Part shown: one piece after another, positions 8,107 through 18,638 of the stretch
Layout: each line of letters begins with the position of its first letter
Numbering within the stretch: the stretch's first letter is position 1
NCBI RefSeq assembly: GCF_001570545.1
Contig: NZ_BBXD01000028.1
Span: 56,157 to 120,156, forward strand
Origin: Herbidospora mongoliensis
GTDB taxonomy: Bacteria; Actinomycetota; Actinomycetes; Streptosporangiales; Streptosporangiaceae
Reading direction: 5' to 3'
DNA length: 64,000 nt
Position numbers and translations under genes: made by a program
Notes under the pieces: model-generated
What the model saw: only the letters and a program-made list of their open reading frames with translations
Told to the model about the DNA's origin: nothing
Database searches by the model: none

Positions 8107-8880
8107 GTGCGCAAGCGACGAGCGTTACAAGCATTGATCGGCCTGATGGGCCTGATGTCGCTCAGCCCGACCGCTCACGCGGCCACCGACATCGTCGAAT
8201 ACACGTGCACTCCGAAGGACGGCACCCCGCAGACGGTCCAGATCAAGGTCGAGCTCACCATGCCGGCCACCGCGCACCCCGACGAACAGTTCTCCATCAC
8301 CCACCGCGCCACCTACGCCGACTCCACGGCGATCCAGGCCACCGCGGCCCTCCCCGCCACCGCGAAGATGTACGCCTACGTCTCGATCAGCGGTTTCCCG
8401 TCGAACCTGACCTCGGGCACCGGAGTGGGCGACGTCGTCGGTCCCGTGACGGCGGGGAACACCGTCACCCTCCCGGCCAACACCACCGCGGTCCGCTCGA
8501 CCCCCCGCACGGCCGGCACCGGAACCGTGCGCCCCGGCGACATCACCTTCGGCACCACCCCAAATGACCGGCTGATCGACTGCGAGCCGCAGAACAGCGA
8601 CGCTCTCACGACATATGAGCTCATCGTCACCGAATCCGGCACCGACGAGACCCCCACGCCGACTCCGGAGCCGACCACCACCACAACGGAGACGGTCACC
8701 GCGGAGCCTGAAGAGGACGAGACGATCGTCGACGACGAGACGGACATGGAGACCCCGGACGGCGGCGTCGCCACGGGTGGCGGTGGTTCGGCGGGGCCCG
8801 ACGGGCGGGCCGTGGTGCTCATCGGCGTCACGGTGCTCGCCGCCGCCCTCACGGGACTGTCGCTTCGTCGTCGCGTCTGA
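8107..8880 (+). CDS. Secreted, C-terminally membrane-anchored surface protein
   Basis: The GTG at 8107 is preferred over the one at 8101 because GAGGA (8096-8100) then sits 6 nt upstream. The 257-residue product has an N-terminal signal peptide (RKRRALQALIGLMGLMSL...AHA) and a beta-rich domain containing two Cys (EYTCTPKD and LIDCEPQ) that could pair. A Thr/Pro/Glu-rich wall-spanning linker (TPTPTPEPTTTTTETV) follows, then GGVATGGGG, a hydrophobic helix and an RRRV tail. This is the build of an envelope-anchored surface protein. No LPXTG is present. Ligand and role are unknown. Confidence 0.8.
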   Translation: MRKRRALQALIGLMGLMSLSPTAHAATDIVEYTCTPKDGTPQTVQIKVELTMPATAHPDEQFSITHRATYADSTAIQATAALPATAKMYAYVSISGFPSNLTSGTGVGDVVGPVTAGNTVTLPANTTAVRSTPRTAGTGTVRPGDITFGTTPNDRLIDCEPQNSDALTTYELIVTESGTDETPTPTPEPTTTTTETVTAEPEEDETIVDDETDMETPDGGVATGGGGSAGPDGRAVVLIGVTVLAAALTGLSLRRRV

Positions 8881-8990
8881 TGTTGCGGTGATCTCCGCTG
8901 GTCGTGGCGTTGCGGGGGGTGCGGGAGCCGTAAAGAAAAGAACATGAGCGGGACATCAATGGACACGCGGCCCCTGGATCAAAAGAGAAA

Positions 8991-9018
8991 CCGGGCCGGT
9001 CGAAAATGACCGGCCCGG
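8991..9018. terminator. Hairpin between convergent surface-protein and GH3 genes
   Basis: An 11-bp perfect GC-rich stem (8991-9001 with 9008-9018) has a 6-nt A-rich loop. It lies 20 bp beyond the stop of the GH3 gene on the minus strand and 110 bp beyond the plus-strand gene, so it can serve both. The T tract is poor. Confidence 0.65.
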
Positions 9019-9037
9019 CGACTACTCCGATTAACGC

Positions 9038-11662
<2,625 letters not shown>

Positions 11663-11698
11663 ACGCCGAATCCTGACCGTGTTACTGGATCGAGTCAA
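11663..11698 (-). promoter_or_regulatory. Candidate promoter of the GH3 gene
   Basis: On the minus strand TTGACT (11698-11693) is separated by 17 bp from CAGGAT (11675-11670). Transcription would start about 7 nt further, at or next to the GTG at 11662. Confidence 0.45.
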
Positions 11699-11708
11699 TA
11701 CACTCACA

Positions 11709-11718
11709 AGAGCGCTCT
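11709..11718. promoter_or_regulatory. LacI-type operator-like palindrome 1 (AGAGCGCTCT)
   Basis: A perfect 10-bp palindrome with a central CG sits 11 bp upstream of the candidate -35 box of the GH3 gene. It resembles the CebR-type operator (TGGGAGCGCTCCCA) that controls beta-glucosidase genes in Streptomyces. No LacI-family regulator is encoded in this window. Confidence 0.5.
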
Positions 11719-11783
11719 CTCAAGCGATATTCGCAGCACATCGCCTTGATCAAGGCAACCACATGACATGAATTAAGTCGTTG

Positions 11784-11797
11784 GGAGAGCGTTCTCC
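11784..11797. promoter_or_regulatory. LacI-type operator-like palindrome 2 (GGAGAGCGTTCTCC)
   Basis: A 14-bp inverted repeat with central CG and one mismatched pair lies mid-way between the divergent glycosidase genes. It is similar to palindrome 1 and to CebR-type sites. Confidence 0.5.
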
Positions 11798-11912
11798 AGC
11801 AGGTCGGGCTGACATCGGCGAAAGTATCGGGAGTCGATGGGCCGCCGGGACACGTGATGAACCTGTTATGGACGTCCATCTTCAGAAACCCGCCGGAAAC
11901 GTTCTATCGTTC

Positions 11913-11930
11913 CGAGATAACGTTATCTCG
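11913..11930. promoter_or_regulatory. LacI-type operator-like palindrome 3 (CGAGATAACGTTATCTCG)
   Basis: A perfect 18-bp palindrome with central CG lies 65 bp upstream of the GH95-like start codon. Its sequence differs from the two sites near the GH3 gene, which suggests a second regulator. Together these three sites account for most of what can be seen in the 332-bp gap. Confidence 0.55.
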
Positions 11931-11994
11931 ACGGTCCGACCCAGGCCGTCCGAGGTATTTTGCCTGCTCAGGCAGGGGCAGAAAGGCACCCCCC

Positions 11995-14712
11995 ATGAGA
12001 ACAACCCGAGGCATCCTGGCGGCAGCGGTCGCCGCTTCCCTTCTGACGGCACTCCCCGCGAACGCGGCGGTCCCGACCGCCGACCAGCAGTGGGCTGAGA
12101 TCCAGCAGCTCGTCGGCGCGGTCAAGGGCCGCTGGACGACCCAGACCTACTCCGGCGCGGTCAGCCGCACCATGCCCGACACCGCCCTCCTCGGGAACGG
12201 CGACATCGGCGTGACCAGCGGCGGCGGCCAGGGAAGCAAGACCTTCTACATCTCCAAGGGCGACTTCTGGACGTCCGCAGGCAGCCCCTCCCTGGTGGCC
12301 CTCGGCAACGTCTCCATCTCGGCCGACACCACGATCACGGCCACCAACCTGGCGCTGGGGTCGACCGCGACGGCGTCCGGCAGCCACCCGTCGTTCCCGC
12401 CTTCGCGGGCCGTGTCGGGTGCCTGGGGTTCCGGATATGAGGGCTGGGTCTCCGAGGTGGGCAAGCCCCAGTGGCTGCGCCTCGACCTGGGCTCGGCGAA
12501 GACCTTCCGCCGCTACATCCTCAAGCACGACCAGGCCGCCCGCCCCGGCGAGGCCGCCAACAACGCCAAGAACTGGACCGTCGAAGCCGGCACCGACGGC
12601 CAGACCTGGACGACGATCGACACCGTCACCGGCAACACCGCCGCCACGAGCGACCGCACCATCGCCCCGGTGACCGCCCGCTACCTGCGCCTCAACCTGA
12701 CCGAGCCGACCCAGGGCACCACCGCCGACTCGCTCAACAACCCGCGCGCCCGCGTCGGCGCCTTCGAGCTGTACGACACCGAGGGCCCCACCCAGCCCAC
12801 CGGCGCCTTCCTGGAGGTACAGAACGTCCTCAAGGGCGACGTGGACACGTCCATGCAGATCAACGGCGTGCCCGTCACGATGAAGACCTTCACCGGCGCC
12901 GACAGCAACGTGGTCGTCACCTCCATCACCTCGCAGGGCGACACGCCGGTCAGGCTGCGCGCCCAGACCGTCGCCGGCACCCCCGACGCGCGCGGCGGCA
13001 TGGTGCAGACCTCGGGAGTCCAGGGCGACACCCTGTGGGCCACCCGCCAGACCCCTTCGAGCCCCCGTGGCGTCTCACGGGCGGCACTGGCCACCCGCGT
13101 CATCGGCGGCGGCTCCACCGTCTCGAACGGCCGCATCAACTTCGAGATCGCCCCCGGCGAGACCGTCGACGTCGTCACCGCGGTGACCGGCGGCGGCGTC
13201 AACCCGGCCGACCCGGGTCCGGCCGCTGTGGGTCTGGCCGCAGCGCAGACGGCGGCGTCGGTCGACCAGCTCTACTCCGAGCACCTCGACTGGTGGAAGA
13301 ACTACTGGCTGCGCTCCTACGTCGACCTCGACGACGACGTGCTGGAGCGCTTCTACTACAGCTCCCTGTACTTCCTCGGCAGCTCGCTCCGCGAGGGCAA
13401 GACCGCTTCCGGCCTGTATGGGATCTGGGCCACCACCGACTTCCCGCAGTGGGGCGGCGACTTCCACCTCAACTACAACTGGCAGGCCAACTACTACGGC
13501 GTCTACAGCTCCAACAGGCCGGAGCTGGCGCTCCCCTACTTCGACGCGGTCGACGCCTTCGTGCCCGAGGCCCGCCGCCGCGCCGCCGAGGACCTGCGCC
13601 GGGTGAAGCCCGACTACGTCGACGCGCGCTTCCCGAGCGGCGGCGTCAAGAGCGGCCTGCTGTTCCCGGTCGGCATCAGCCCGTTCGGCACGGTCAGCGA
13701 CGACAACTACCACAACCAGGTCGCCAACGCCCTGTTCACGGTGACCCAGCACATCGAATACTGGAACCACACCCGCGACGAGCAGTGGCTCCGCGAGACC
13801 GGCTACCCCTTCATGAAGGAAGTCGCCGCGTTCTTCGAGAACTGGGTCGAAGAAGACGGTTCCTTCTGGGGCGGCCCCCACGAGATCACCTGGGCCAAGA
13901 ACCCCAGCGCCGACCTCGGCATGCTGAAGCTCCTGCTCACCACGCTGGAGGACACCAGCACCCAGCTGGGCGTCGACGCCGACCACCGCTGGGTCTGGGG
14001 CAAGATCCTCCGCAACCTGCCCGCGGCCCCGACGACCGTTTATCAGGGCAAGACGGTGTACGCCCTCGGCGAGCCCGGCACGGTCAGCGACAACCGCCCG
14101 ATCCGCCCCGGTGACAACACCGTCAACCTGGAGTTCATCGCGCCTGGCAGGCAGATCGGCATCGGCTCCCCTCTGAGTGAGCGGCAGACCGCGATCGACA
14201 CCATCAACGCGATGAACGCCTGGGGCCAGGAGAACAGCTTCCCGAAGGTCTTCACCCAGGCCGCCCGGGTCGGCTACCCGGCCCAGACGATCATCGACCG
14301 CCTCAAGCAGCAGATCAACCAGCGATCGGTGGCCAACCTCCGCATCGCCGACGGCAATCACGGCCTGGAGAAGGCCGGCGCCGTCGAGGCGCTGAACAAC
14401 ATGCTCCTGCAGAGCTGGGACGGCCTGGTCCAGGTCTTCCCGGTGTGGCCCACCGGCAAGAGCGGGGCCTTCCACAACCTGCGCGACGAGGGCGGCCTCC
14501 TCGTCAGCGCCTCCCGGACCGGCGACGCGGTGGAGTACATCACCGTGAAGAGCGAGCAGGGCGGCGTCTTCGAGATCAAGAACCCGTGGACGGGCACGAA
14601 GGTCAACGTCGCCGCCGACAACGGCACGACGAGCAACGTCGGCGCAGGCAAGGCGACCCTGCGCATCAACGCCGCGAAGGGCGCGACCTACACGTTCACG
14701 CCCGCCCAGTGA
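11995..14712 (+). CDS. Secreted GH95-like glycoside hydrolase with inserted F5/8C (discoidin) domain
   Basis: The ATG at 11995 follows an AAAGG box and starts a clear signal peptide (RTTRGILAAAVAASLLTALPANA). The 905-residue product has a GH95-type N-terminal start (TALLGNGDIGVTSGGG...FYISKGDFW) interrupted by a carbohydrate-binding-like discoidin domain at about 118-262 (NLALGSTATASG to VGAFELYD). It then continues into an (alpha/alpha)6-type catalytic region with DFHLNYNWQANYYGVYSS, FPVGISPFGT and WDGLVQVFPVWPTG. Classic GH95 enzymes are alpha-L-fucosidases or galactosidases, but this divergent member could have another specificity. It is transcribed away from the GH3 enzyme with shared operators, so both are likely induced by the same plant polysaccharide. 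Confidence 0.8.
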   Translation: MRTTRGILAAAVAASLLTALPANAAVPTADQQWAEIQQLVGAVKGRWTTQTYSGAVSRTMPDTALLGNGDIGVTSGGGQGSKTFYISKGDFWTSAGSPSLVALGNVSISADTTITATNLALGSTATASGSHPSFPPSRAVSGAWGSGYEGWVSEVGKPQWLRLDLGSAKTFRRYILKHDQAARPGEAANNAKNWTVEAGTDGQTWTTIDTVTGNTAATSDRTIAPVTARYLRLNLTEPTQGTTADSLNNPRARVGAFELYDTEGPTQPTGAFLEVQNVLKGDVDTSMQINGVPVTMKTFTGADSNVVVTSITSQGDTPVRLRAQTVAGTPDARGGMVQTSGVQGDTLWATRQTPSSPRGVSRAALATRVIGGGSTVSNGRINFEIAPGETVDVVTAVTGGGVNPADPGPAAVGLAAAQTAASVDQLYSEHLDWWKNYWLRSYVDLDDDVLERFYYSSLYFLGSSLREGKTASGLYGIWATTDFPQWGGDFHLNYNWQANYYGVYSSNRPELALPYFDAVDAFVPEARRRAAEDLRRVKPDYVDARFPSGGVKSGLLFPVGISPFGTVSDDNYHNQVANALFTVTQHIEYWNHTRDEQWLRETGYPFMKEVAAFFENWVEEDGSFWGGPHEITWAKNPSADLGMLKLLLTTLEDTSTQLGVDADHRWVWGKILRNLPAAPTTVYQGKTVYALGEPGTVSDNRPIRPGDNTVNLEFIAPGRQIGIGSPLSERQTAIDTINAMNAWGQENSFPKVFTQAARVGYPAQTIIDRLKQQINQRSVANLRIADGNHGLEKAGAVEALNNMLLQSWDGLVQVFPVWPTGKSGAFHNLRDEGGLLVSASRTGDAVEYITVKSEQGGVFEIKNPWTGTKVNVAADNGTTSNVGAGKATLRINAAKGATYTFTPAQ

Positions 14713-14727
14713 CCAGCTGAACCGGAG

Positions 14728-14756
14728 AAGCCCGGCGCGGCCGGCGCCGGGCTTTT
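14728..14756. terminator. Bidirectional terminator between GH95-like and PIN genes
   Basis: An 11-bp stem (14728-14738 with 14744-14754) with a 5-nt loop ends in TTTT on the plus strand and is flanked by A residues for the minus strand. It separates the convergent genes. Confidence 0.8.
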
Positions 14757-14761
14757 CCGTG

Positions 14762-15190
14762 TCATTCGTCCGGGTCGGCGATCTCGATGACGTGCAGAGG
14801 GTTGTCCAGCGCGGCCGAGGGGCCTTCCCATTTGGCGGCGGAGATCGTGAGGATCGGGCAGACGCTCGCATCCGCGATGGCCGCCACATGCGCGTCCCAC
14901 GGTGCGAGCCCGGTCTGGTTCATCACGTTGGCGAGCATGACCGCCTGGTCGACGCCGTTGAGGGGCGCGACCGTGACATGGCTCAGCCGGGCGAGACCGC
15001 CGAGCAGCGCCTGCGCACTGACGTCACCTGGTAAGGCGTTCGCGACACCTGCCATCGCGAGAACCGGCACGACGAGAGGCTGGCCGATCGCGTCGTATCC
15101 CTGGAGCAGTTTGATCAGCCCGACATCCCCTCGGACCAGCTCCTCGATCGTGCTGGTGTCGAGAATCAGCGGTGTCGGGACGTGGCTCAC
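14762..15190 (-). CDS. PIN-domain protein, putative VapC-type toxin with incomplete acidic site
   Basis: This 142-residue protein overlaps the upstream RHH antitoxin gene by 4 nt (ATGA), the usual VapBC arrangement with antitoxin first. The first PIN Asp is present in LILDTS (Asp11), and Asp99 and Asp107 occur in APWDAHVAAIAD. By eye the conserved Glu after the VP strand is replaced (VPVLAMAGV, Gly48), and the final acidic residue after ILT is Ser (ILTISAAKW). PIN toxins are Mg-dependent RNases; loss of two acids would weaken or change the activity. A degenerate toxin or a diverged PIN subfamily are both possible. Confidence 0.8.
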   Translation of the reverse strand: MSHVPTPLILDTSTIEELVRGDVGLIKLLQGYDAIGQPLVVPVLAMAGVANALPGDVSAQALLGGLARLSHVTVAPLNGVDQAVMLANVMNQTGLAPWDAHVAAIADASVCPILTISAAKWEGPSAALDNPLHVIEIADPDE

Positions 15191-15471
15191 GCGGCACCGC
15201 CGGGGGCGGCGAGGCCCTTGTCTCTGAGCTGGCGGGCGATGTGGGCCTTCATCCGCTCGACCCTCGCCGCGATGGCGGGGTTCTCGTCCGCCTCATCAAG
15301 CTTGGCCTGCCAGGCAGCGCGAGCGGCGACGTCGCGGGCGTGCAGCGACTCCATCGCAGCGGTGACGACCGCCGACACCGAGGCGGCGTAACCGCTCTCG
15401 ACGAGCCGGTCGGCGAAGGTGGCCAGATCGTGGTCCAGAGTCACGCTGATCTTCTTCTTACCTTCGATCAT
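15187..15471 (-). CDS. Ribbon-helix-helix antitoxin (VapB/CopG-like)
   Basis: This 94-residue protein has a basic N-terminal strand and an RHH fold (KKKISVTLDHDLATFADRLV, then a Ser-Ala-Val-rich second helix), followed by an Arg/Glu-rich C-terminal tail expected to wrap the toxin. It lies directly upstream of the PIN gene with an ATGA overlap. Such antitoxins repress their own promoter. No clear ribosome binding site precedes the ATG, and the AT-rich stretch just before it (around 15472-15480) may hold the promoter. Confidence 0.82.
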   Translation of the reverse strand: MIEGKKKISVTLDHDLATFADRLVESGYAASVSAVVTAAMESLHARDVAARAAWQAKLDEADENPAIAARVERMKAHIARQLRDKGLAAPGGAA

Positions 15472-15597
15472 ACTTTTATCCTACCTGCCGCCGTCGGATG
15501 AGAAGCCGCTCATCGACGGCTCATCCGGCCCTCACGCCCGGCCTTGAAGCTCTTCTCAGGCGGGCGAGTCACCCGCTTTCGCTGGGGAGGGGTTCCT

Positions 15598-16164
15598 ATG
15601 AACAAGAAGGTCCTGCTGGGTGGGGTCGTCCTGGGTGCGCTGCTCGGGGGTGTCGGGCTCGTCTCGCCGGCGGTCGCCGATGAGCGGTCGTGCCGGAAGT
15701 CCTTGCGGGCCGTCACCGTCGACAACCTGCGGGTGCCGGCGGGGGCCACGTGCAGGCTGACCGGTACCAAGGTCAAGGGCACGCTCAAGGTGGAGAGGGG
15801 CGCGACGCTCATCGCGCGGGGCGTCAGGGTCGAGGGCAACGTCCAGGCCGAGAACGCCAAGGCCGTCAGTGTTCTCGCCGGGTCTCACGTCAAGGGCAGT
15901 GTCCAGGTCAAGCAGGGTGGCGCCGCCACCGTCACGTCGTCGCGGGTCGACTCCGACATCCAGCTCGACGCCAACCGCCGCTACCTGAAGGTCGACTCCA
16001 ACCGCGTCGGCGGTTCGATCCAGGTCGTCGGGAACAAGGGCGGCGCGCAGATCAACCGCAACACGATGAAGGGCAACCTTCAGTGCAAGGAGAACTCGCC
16101 TCGCCCGACCGGCAAGGGGAACAAGGCAGGCGGCAACAAGGAAGACCAGTGCCGCCGCTTCTAG
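15598..16164 (+). CDS. Secreted repeat protein, probable small right-handed beta-helix
   Basis: The ATG at 15598 follows GAGGGG and starts a signal peptide (MNKKVLLGGVVLGALLGGVG...AVADE). The mature part of about 160 residues is made of repeating hydrophobic/Gly turns of roughly 21 residues: VKGTLKVERGATLIARG, VEGNVQAENAKAVSVLAGS, VKGSVQVKQGGAATVTSS, VDSDIQLDANRRYLKVDSN, VGGSIQVVGNKGGAQINRN. That is the look of a short beta-solenoid. Single Cys residues at both ends (SCRKS, TCRLT, LQCKEN, DQCRRF) probably cap the coil by disulfides. Function is unknown. Confidence 0.78.
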   Translation: MNKKVLLGGVVLGALLGGVGLVSPAVADERSCRKSLRAVTVDNLRVPAGATCRLTGTKVKGTLKVERGATLIARGVRVEGNVQAENAKAVSVLAGSHVKGSVQVKQGGAATVTSSRVDSDIQLDANRRYLKVDSNRVGGSIQVVGNKGGAQINRNTMKGNLQCKENSPRPTGKGNKAGGNKEDQCRRF

Positions 16165-16168
16165 TCGA

Positions 16169-17329
16169 TCAGTAGTCCTTGAGCCGATACGACGTGTGCA
16201 CGCGTGAGCCCACGCTCGACGCCGTCAGCAGCCGGACCAATGGCCCGGGGAGGCGGTTGAGCAGCCGCGTTCCGTACACCGTCGTCCGGAGGGCCCGTTC
16301 GCTTCCGGGGACCAGTCTTCTGGCCGCGCCGATCGCGAAGGTTCGACTTCTCCGGACGTATTCCGCCAGCTCCCCCTCATAGGAGGCGAAGGCGTGGGCA
16401 GGGTCGGCGAAGCGCGAGAGTTCGCCGGCCAGCACATACGCCCCGACCATGGCCAGGCTGGTGCTGCCTCCCACAGCCGGGCCGGGGCAGTAACCCGCGT
16501 CGCCGACCAGGGTCACCCGGCCTTTCGACCAGGTGTCCATGCGTAACTGGGTCACCGCGTCGAAGTAGAAGGCGGGGGTGGTGCCGAGGCGGTCGAGAAG
16601 CCACGGCACCTCGTGGCCGAGGTCGGCGAAATGGTCGCGTACCAGCGACTTCTGCCGTTCCACATCCCGGTGGTGGTAGTCGACCGGAGCGGGGGTCCGG
16701 AACAGGAACAGGCCCCGCGCGTTCGCGGGGTCGTGGTAGATCGCGGCCATCCGGTTCACGTCGACGACGCCGTCGACGCGGCCGGGCGGGCCCGGGTGGT
16801 CGGTGAGGGTCATCACCGCGATGTAGGCGCCGATCCAATGGTCGGGCACCGGGCCGAAGACCAGTCTCCGCACGTTGGAATGCAGCCCGTCGGCCCCGAT
16901 GACCAGGTCGAACTCCTCGGGTGGACGCTTCTCGAAGGTCACAGAACGGCCGTCGACGGCGGCGATCGAATCGCCGAAGACGTAGTCGACGTGGTCGCGG
17001 CCCGCTTCGTAGAGGATCTCGCTGAGGTCGTCGCGCATGATCTCGACGTGGTCGCCGATCAGTCTGTCGGTGCGAAGCTCGGCCGGGCGGGGGTCGCCGG
17101 GGCGGCGGAACGACAGCAGGTCGACGTGGGTGCGGCGGTCCTTGATCTGGTCGAGGACACCTGTCCGGCGGGCGATCTCGACCGCGGGGCTGAAGAGGTC
17201 GACCGCGTGGCCGCCTGCTTTGCGCAGCTCGGGGGCCTTCTCCACGACGGTGACCGCATGGCCGTACCGAGAGAGCCAGTAAGCGGTGAGCGGGCCCGCC
17301 ACGCTGGCGCCGGAGATCAGGATGCGCAT
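16169..17329 (-). CDS. FAD-dependent monooxygenase (class A flavoprotein hydroxylase)
   Basis: The 386-residue protein has the FAD-binding GxGxxG-like start (ILISGASVAGPLTAYWLSRYGH), the DG motif region (DLVIGADGLHSNVRR), and the GD motif GRVTLVGDAGYCPGPAVGGSTS that contacts FAD. These are the marks of PHBH/TetX-like aromatic or polyketide hydroxylases using NAD(P)H. An AAGGAGC box precedes the ATG. It is divergent from a TetR gene across a 66-bp gap with a TetR-like operator, so it is probably repressed by that regulator and induced by its substrate, perhaps a xenobiotic or antibiotic. Its stop codon faces the secreted repeat gene with only 4 bp between. Confidence 0.9.
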   Translation of the reverse strand: MRILISGASVAGPLTAYWLSRYGHAVTVVEKAPELRKAGGHAVDLFSPAVEIARRTGVLDQIKDRRTHVDLLSFRRPGDPRPAELRTDRLIGDHVEIMRDDLSEILYEAGRDHVDYVFGDSIAAVDGRSVTFEKRPPEEFDLVIGADGLHSNVRRLVFGPVPDHWIGAYIAVMTLTDHPGPPGRVDGVVDVNRMAAIYHDPANARGLFLFRTPAPVDYHHRDVERQKSLVRDHFADLGHEVPWLLDRLGTTPAFYFDAVTQLRMDTWSKGRVTLVGDAGYCPGPAVGGSTSLAMVGAYVLAGELSRFADPAHAFASYEGELAEYVRRSRTFAIGAARRLVPGSERALRTTVYGTRLLNRLPGPLVRLLTASSVGSRVHTSYRLKDY

Positions 17330-17345
17330 GGAAAGCTCCTTACTG

Positions 17346-17382
17346 AACGGAAGGTAAGTTGCTTACCTAACGGATGGTAAGT
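17346..17382. promoter_or_regulatory. TetR-type operator between monooxygenase and TetR genes
   Basis: AGGTAAG (17352-17358) and CTTACCT (17362-17368) form a 17-bp inverted repeat with a 3-bp spacer. A second copy of the half-site context, AACGGWWGGTAAGT-like (17346-17359 and 17369-17382), gives a direct repeat at a 23-bp period. The cluster fills the divergent promoter. Confidence 0.7.
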
Positions 17383-17395
17383 CAGGCTGAGTTCC

Positions 17396-17914
17396 ATGGC
17401 GAGGCCGACCGACACCCGAGACCGCATCCTCGCCGCGGCCAGGGAGCTCTTCCTCGAACGAGGGGTGCGCGACACCAGCCTGCAGCACATCGCCGACCGG
17501 CTCGGGATCACGAAACCGGCGCTCTACTACCACTTCGCCTCGCGCGGCGACCTGCTGCGCACGATCGTGCTGCCGCTGTTCGACGAACTGGAGGCGTTCC
17601 TCGCCGAGCAGGTGGGGGCCGCGCCGGAGGAGTTGCTGGCGGCCTACTTCGACATGGCCTGGCGGCGGCGCGACGTGCTGGTGACGATCCTGTCCGACCT
17701 GGCCGTACTGCACGAACTCGACCTGATCGCCCGGATGCTGGCCGTCCGCGACGGGCTCACCACGCTCCTGATGGGACCGGAACCGCCGCTCGACGCGCAG
17801 GTGCGCGCCACGGTCGCGGTCGGCGGGCTGTCCGACACGGTGGTGCGGTTCGCCCAGGAGCCCTATGAGCAGGTCAAAGAGGCCGCCGTGGGCGCGGCGG
17901 TGCGGGCACTCTAG
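17396..17914 (+). CDS. TetR-family transcriptional regulator
   Basis: This 172-residue protein has a canonical TetR N terminus: TRDRILAAARELFLERG, then DTSLQHIADRLGITKPALYYHF. The C-terminal ligand domain (from about residue 55) is not recognisable by family. It is divergent from a flavin monooxygenase and separated by an inverted-repeat operator, so it likely controls that gene and itself. Its TAG stop shares the CTAG tetramer with the stop of the convergent methyltransferase gene. Confidence 0.9.
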   Translation: MARPTDTRDRILAAARELFLERGVRDTSLQHIADRLGITKPALYYHFASRGDLLRTIVLPLFDELEAFLAEQVGAAPEELLAAYFDMAWRRRDVLVTILSDLAVLHELDLIARMLAVRDGLTTLLMGPEPPLDAQVRATVAVGGLSDTVVRFAQEPYEQVKEAAVGAAVRAL

Positions 17915-18636
17915 ACGGGCCTGCGCCAGACCGAGACGTGCCGCTCGCTCTCGCCCGTGAACGGCTCCTTCGACCAGTCGGCCCAGCGGTCCGTCAGGGT
18001 CATTCCGGCCAGGCGGGCCATCAGGTCGAGTTCCGACGGCCAGGCGTAGCGGAACGGGATGCTCCGGAACACGTGGGCGTCGCCGGCCGGTTCGACGTAG
18101 TTGCTGCTCATCGCCTGGGTGGCCAGGTCGTAGACGTCGTAGGCGATGCGGTCGGGGGCGACGCTGAAGGGGACGGCCGTCTGGCCGGGCGGGAGCAGGC
18201 GCAGCTGCGGCACCATCACCTCGACGACGAACGCCCCGCCGGGCGCGAGGTGGGCGGCGGCGTTGCCGAAGCAGTCGACCTGCGCGTCCTGCGTGGTCAG
18301 GTTCATGATCGTGTTGAAGACGAGGTAGACGAGCGCGAACTCCCCCTCGACCCGGGTGGTGGCGAAGTCGCCGAAGGCCACGGGCAGGTCGCCGCCGGGT
18401 TTCTCCCGCATCTTGGCCACCATGGCCCGCGAAAGATCGATTCCCTGTACGTCGACACCTCGCGCCGCCAGCGGGAGCGCGATGCGGCCGGTGCCGATCG
18501 CGAACTCCAGCGCCCGGCCGCCGGCGGCCAGTTCGGCCAGCACGCCGGCCGTCCGGTCGACCGTCTCGGCCTGGAACATCTGGCTGGCGGGATCGTCGTA
18601 CCGCGCGGCGACGTCCTCGCCGAAGTAGCCGTCCAT
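17911..18636 (-). CDS. Class I SAM-dependent methyltransferase
   Basis: The 241-residue protein shows motif I as ALEFAIGTGRIALPLAARG, motif II VDVQGIDLSRAMV, the acidic loop GDFATTRVEGEFALVYLVFNT and a motif III-like HLAPGGAFVVEV. It is a soluble small-molecule methyltransferase of unknown substrate. It begins 2 nt after the stop of the upstream DUF1877 gene, so the two are translationally coupled. Its stop overlaps the convergent TetR stop. Confidence 0.88.
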   Translation of the reverse strand: MDGYFGEDVAARYDDPASQMFQAETVDRTAGVLAELAAGGRALEFAIGTGRIALPLAARGVDVQGIDLSRAMVAKMREKPGGDLPVAFGDFATTRVEGEFALVYLVFNTIMNLTTQDAQVDCFGNAAAHLAPGGAFVVEVMVPQLRLLPPGQTAVPFSVAPDRIAYDVYDLATQAMSSNYVEPAGDAHVFRSIPFRYAWPSELDLMARLAGMTLTDRWADWSKEPFTGESERHVSVWRRPV

Positions 18637-18638
18637 GG

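Noticed and set aside
15495..15527. CGGATGAG...CTCATCCG inverted repeat before the secreted beta-helix gene
   Set aside because: 8-bp arms with an 18-bp spacer and no T tract; it could arise by chance and no function can be argued.
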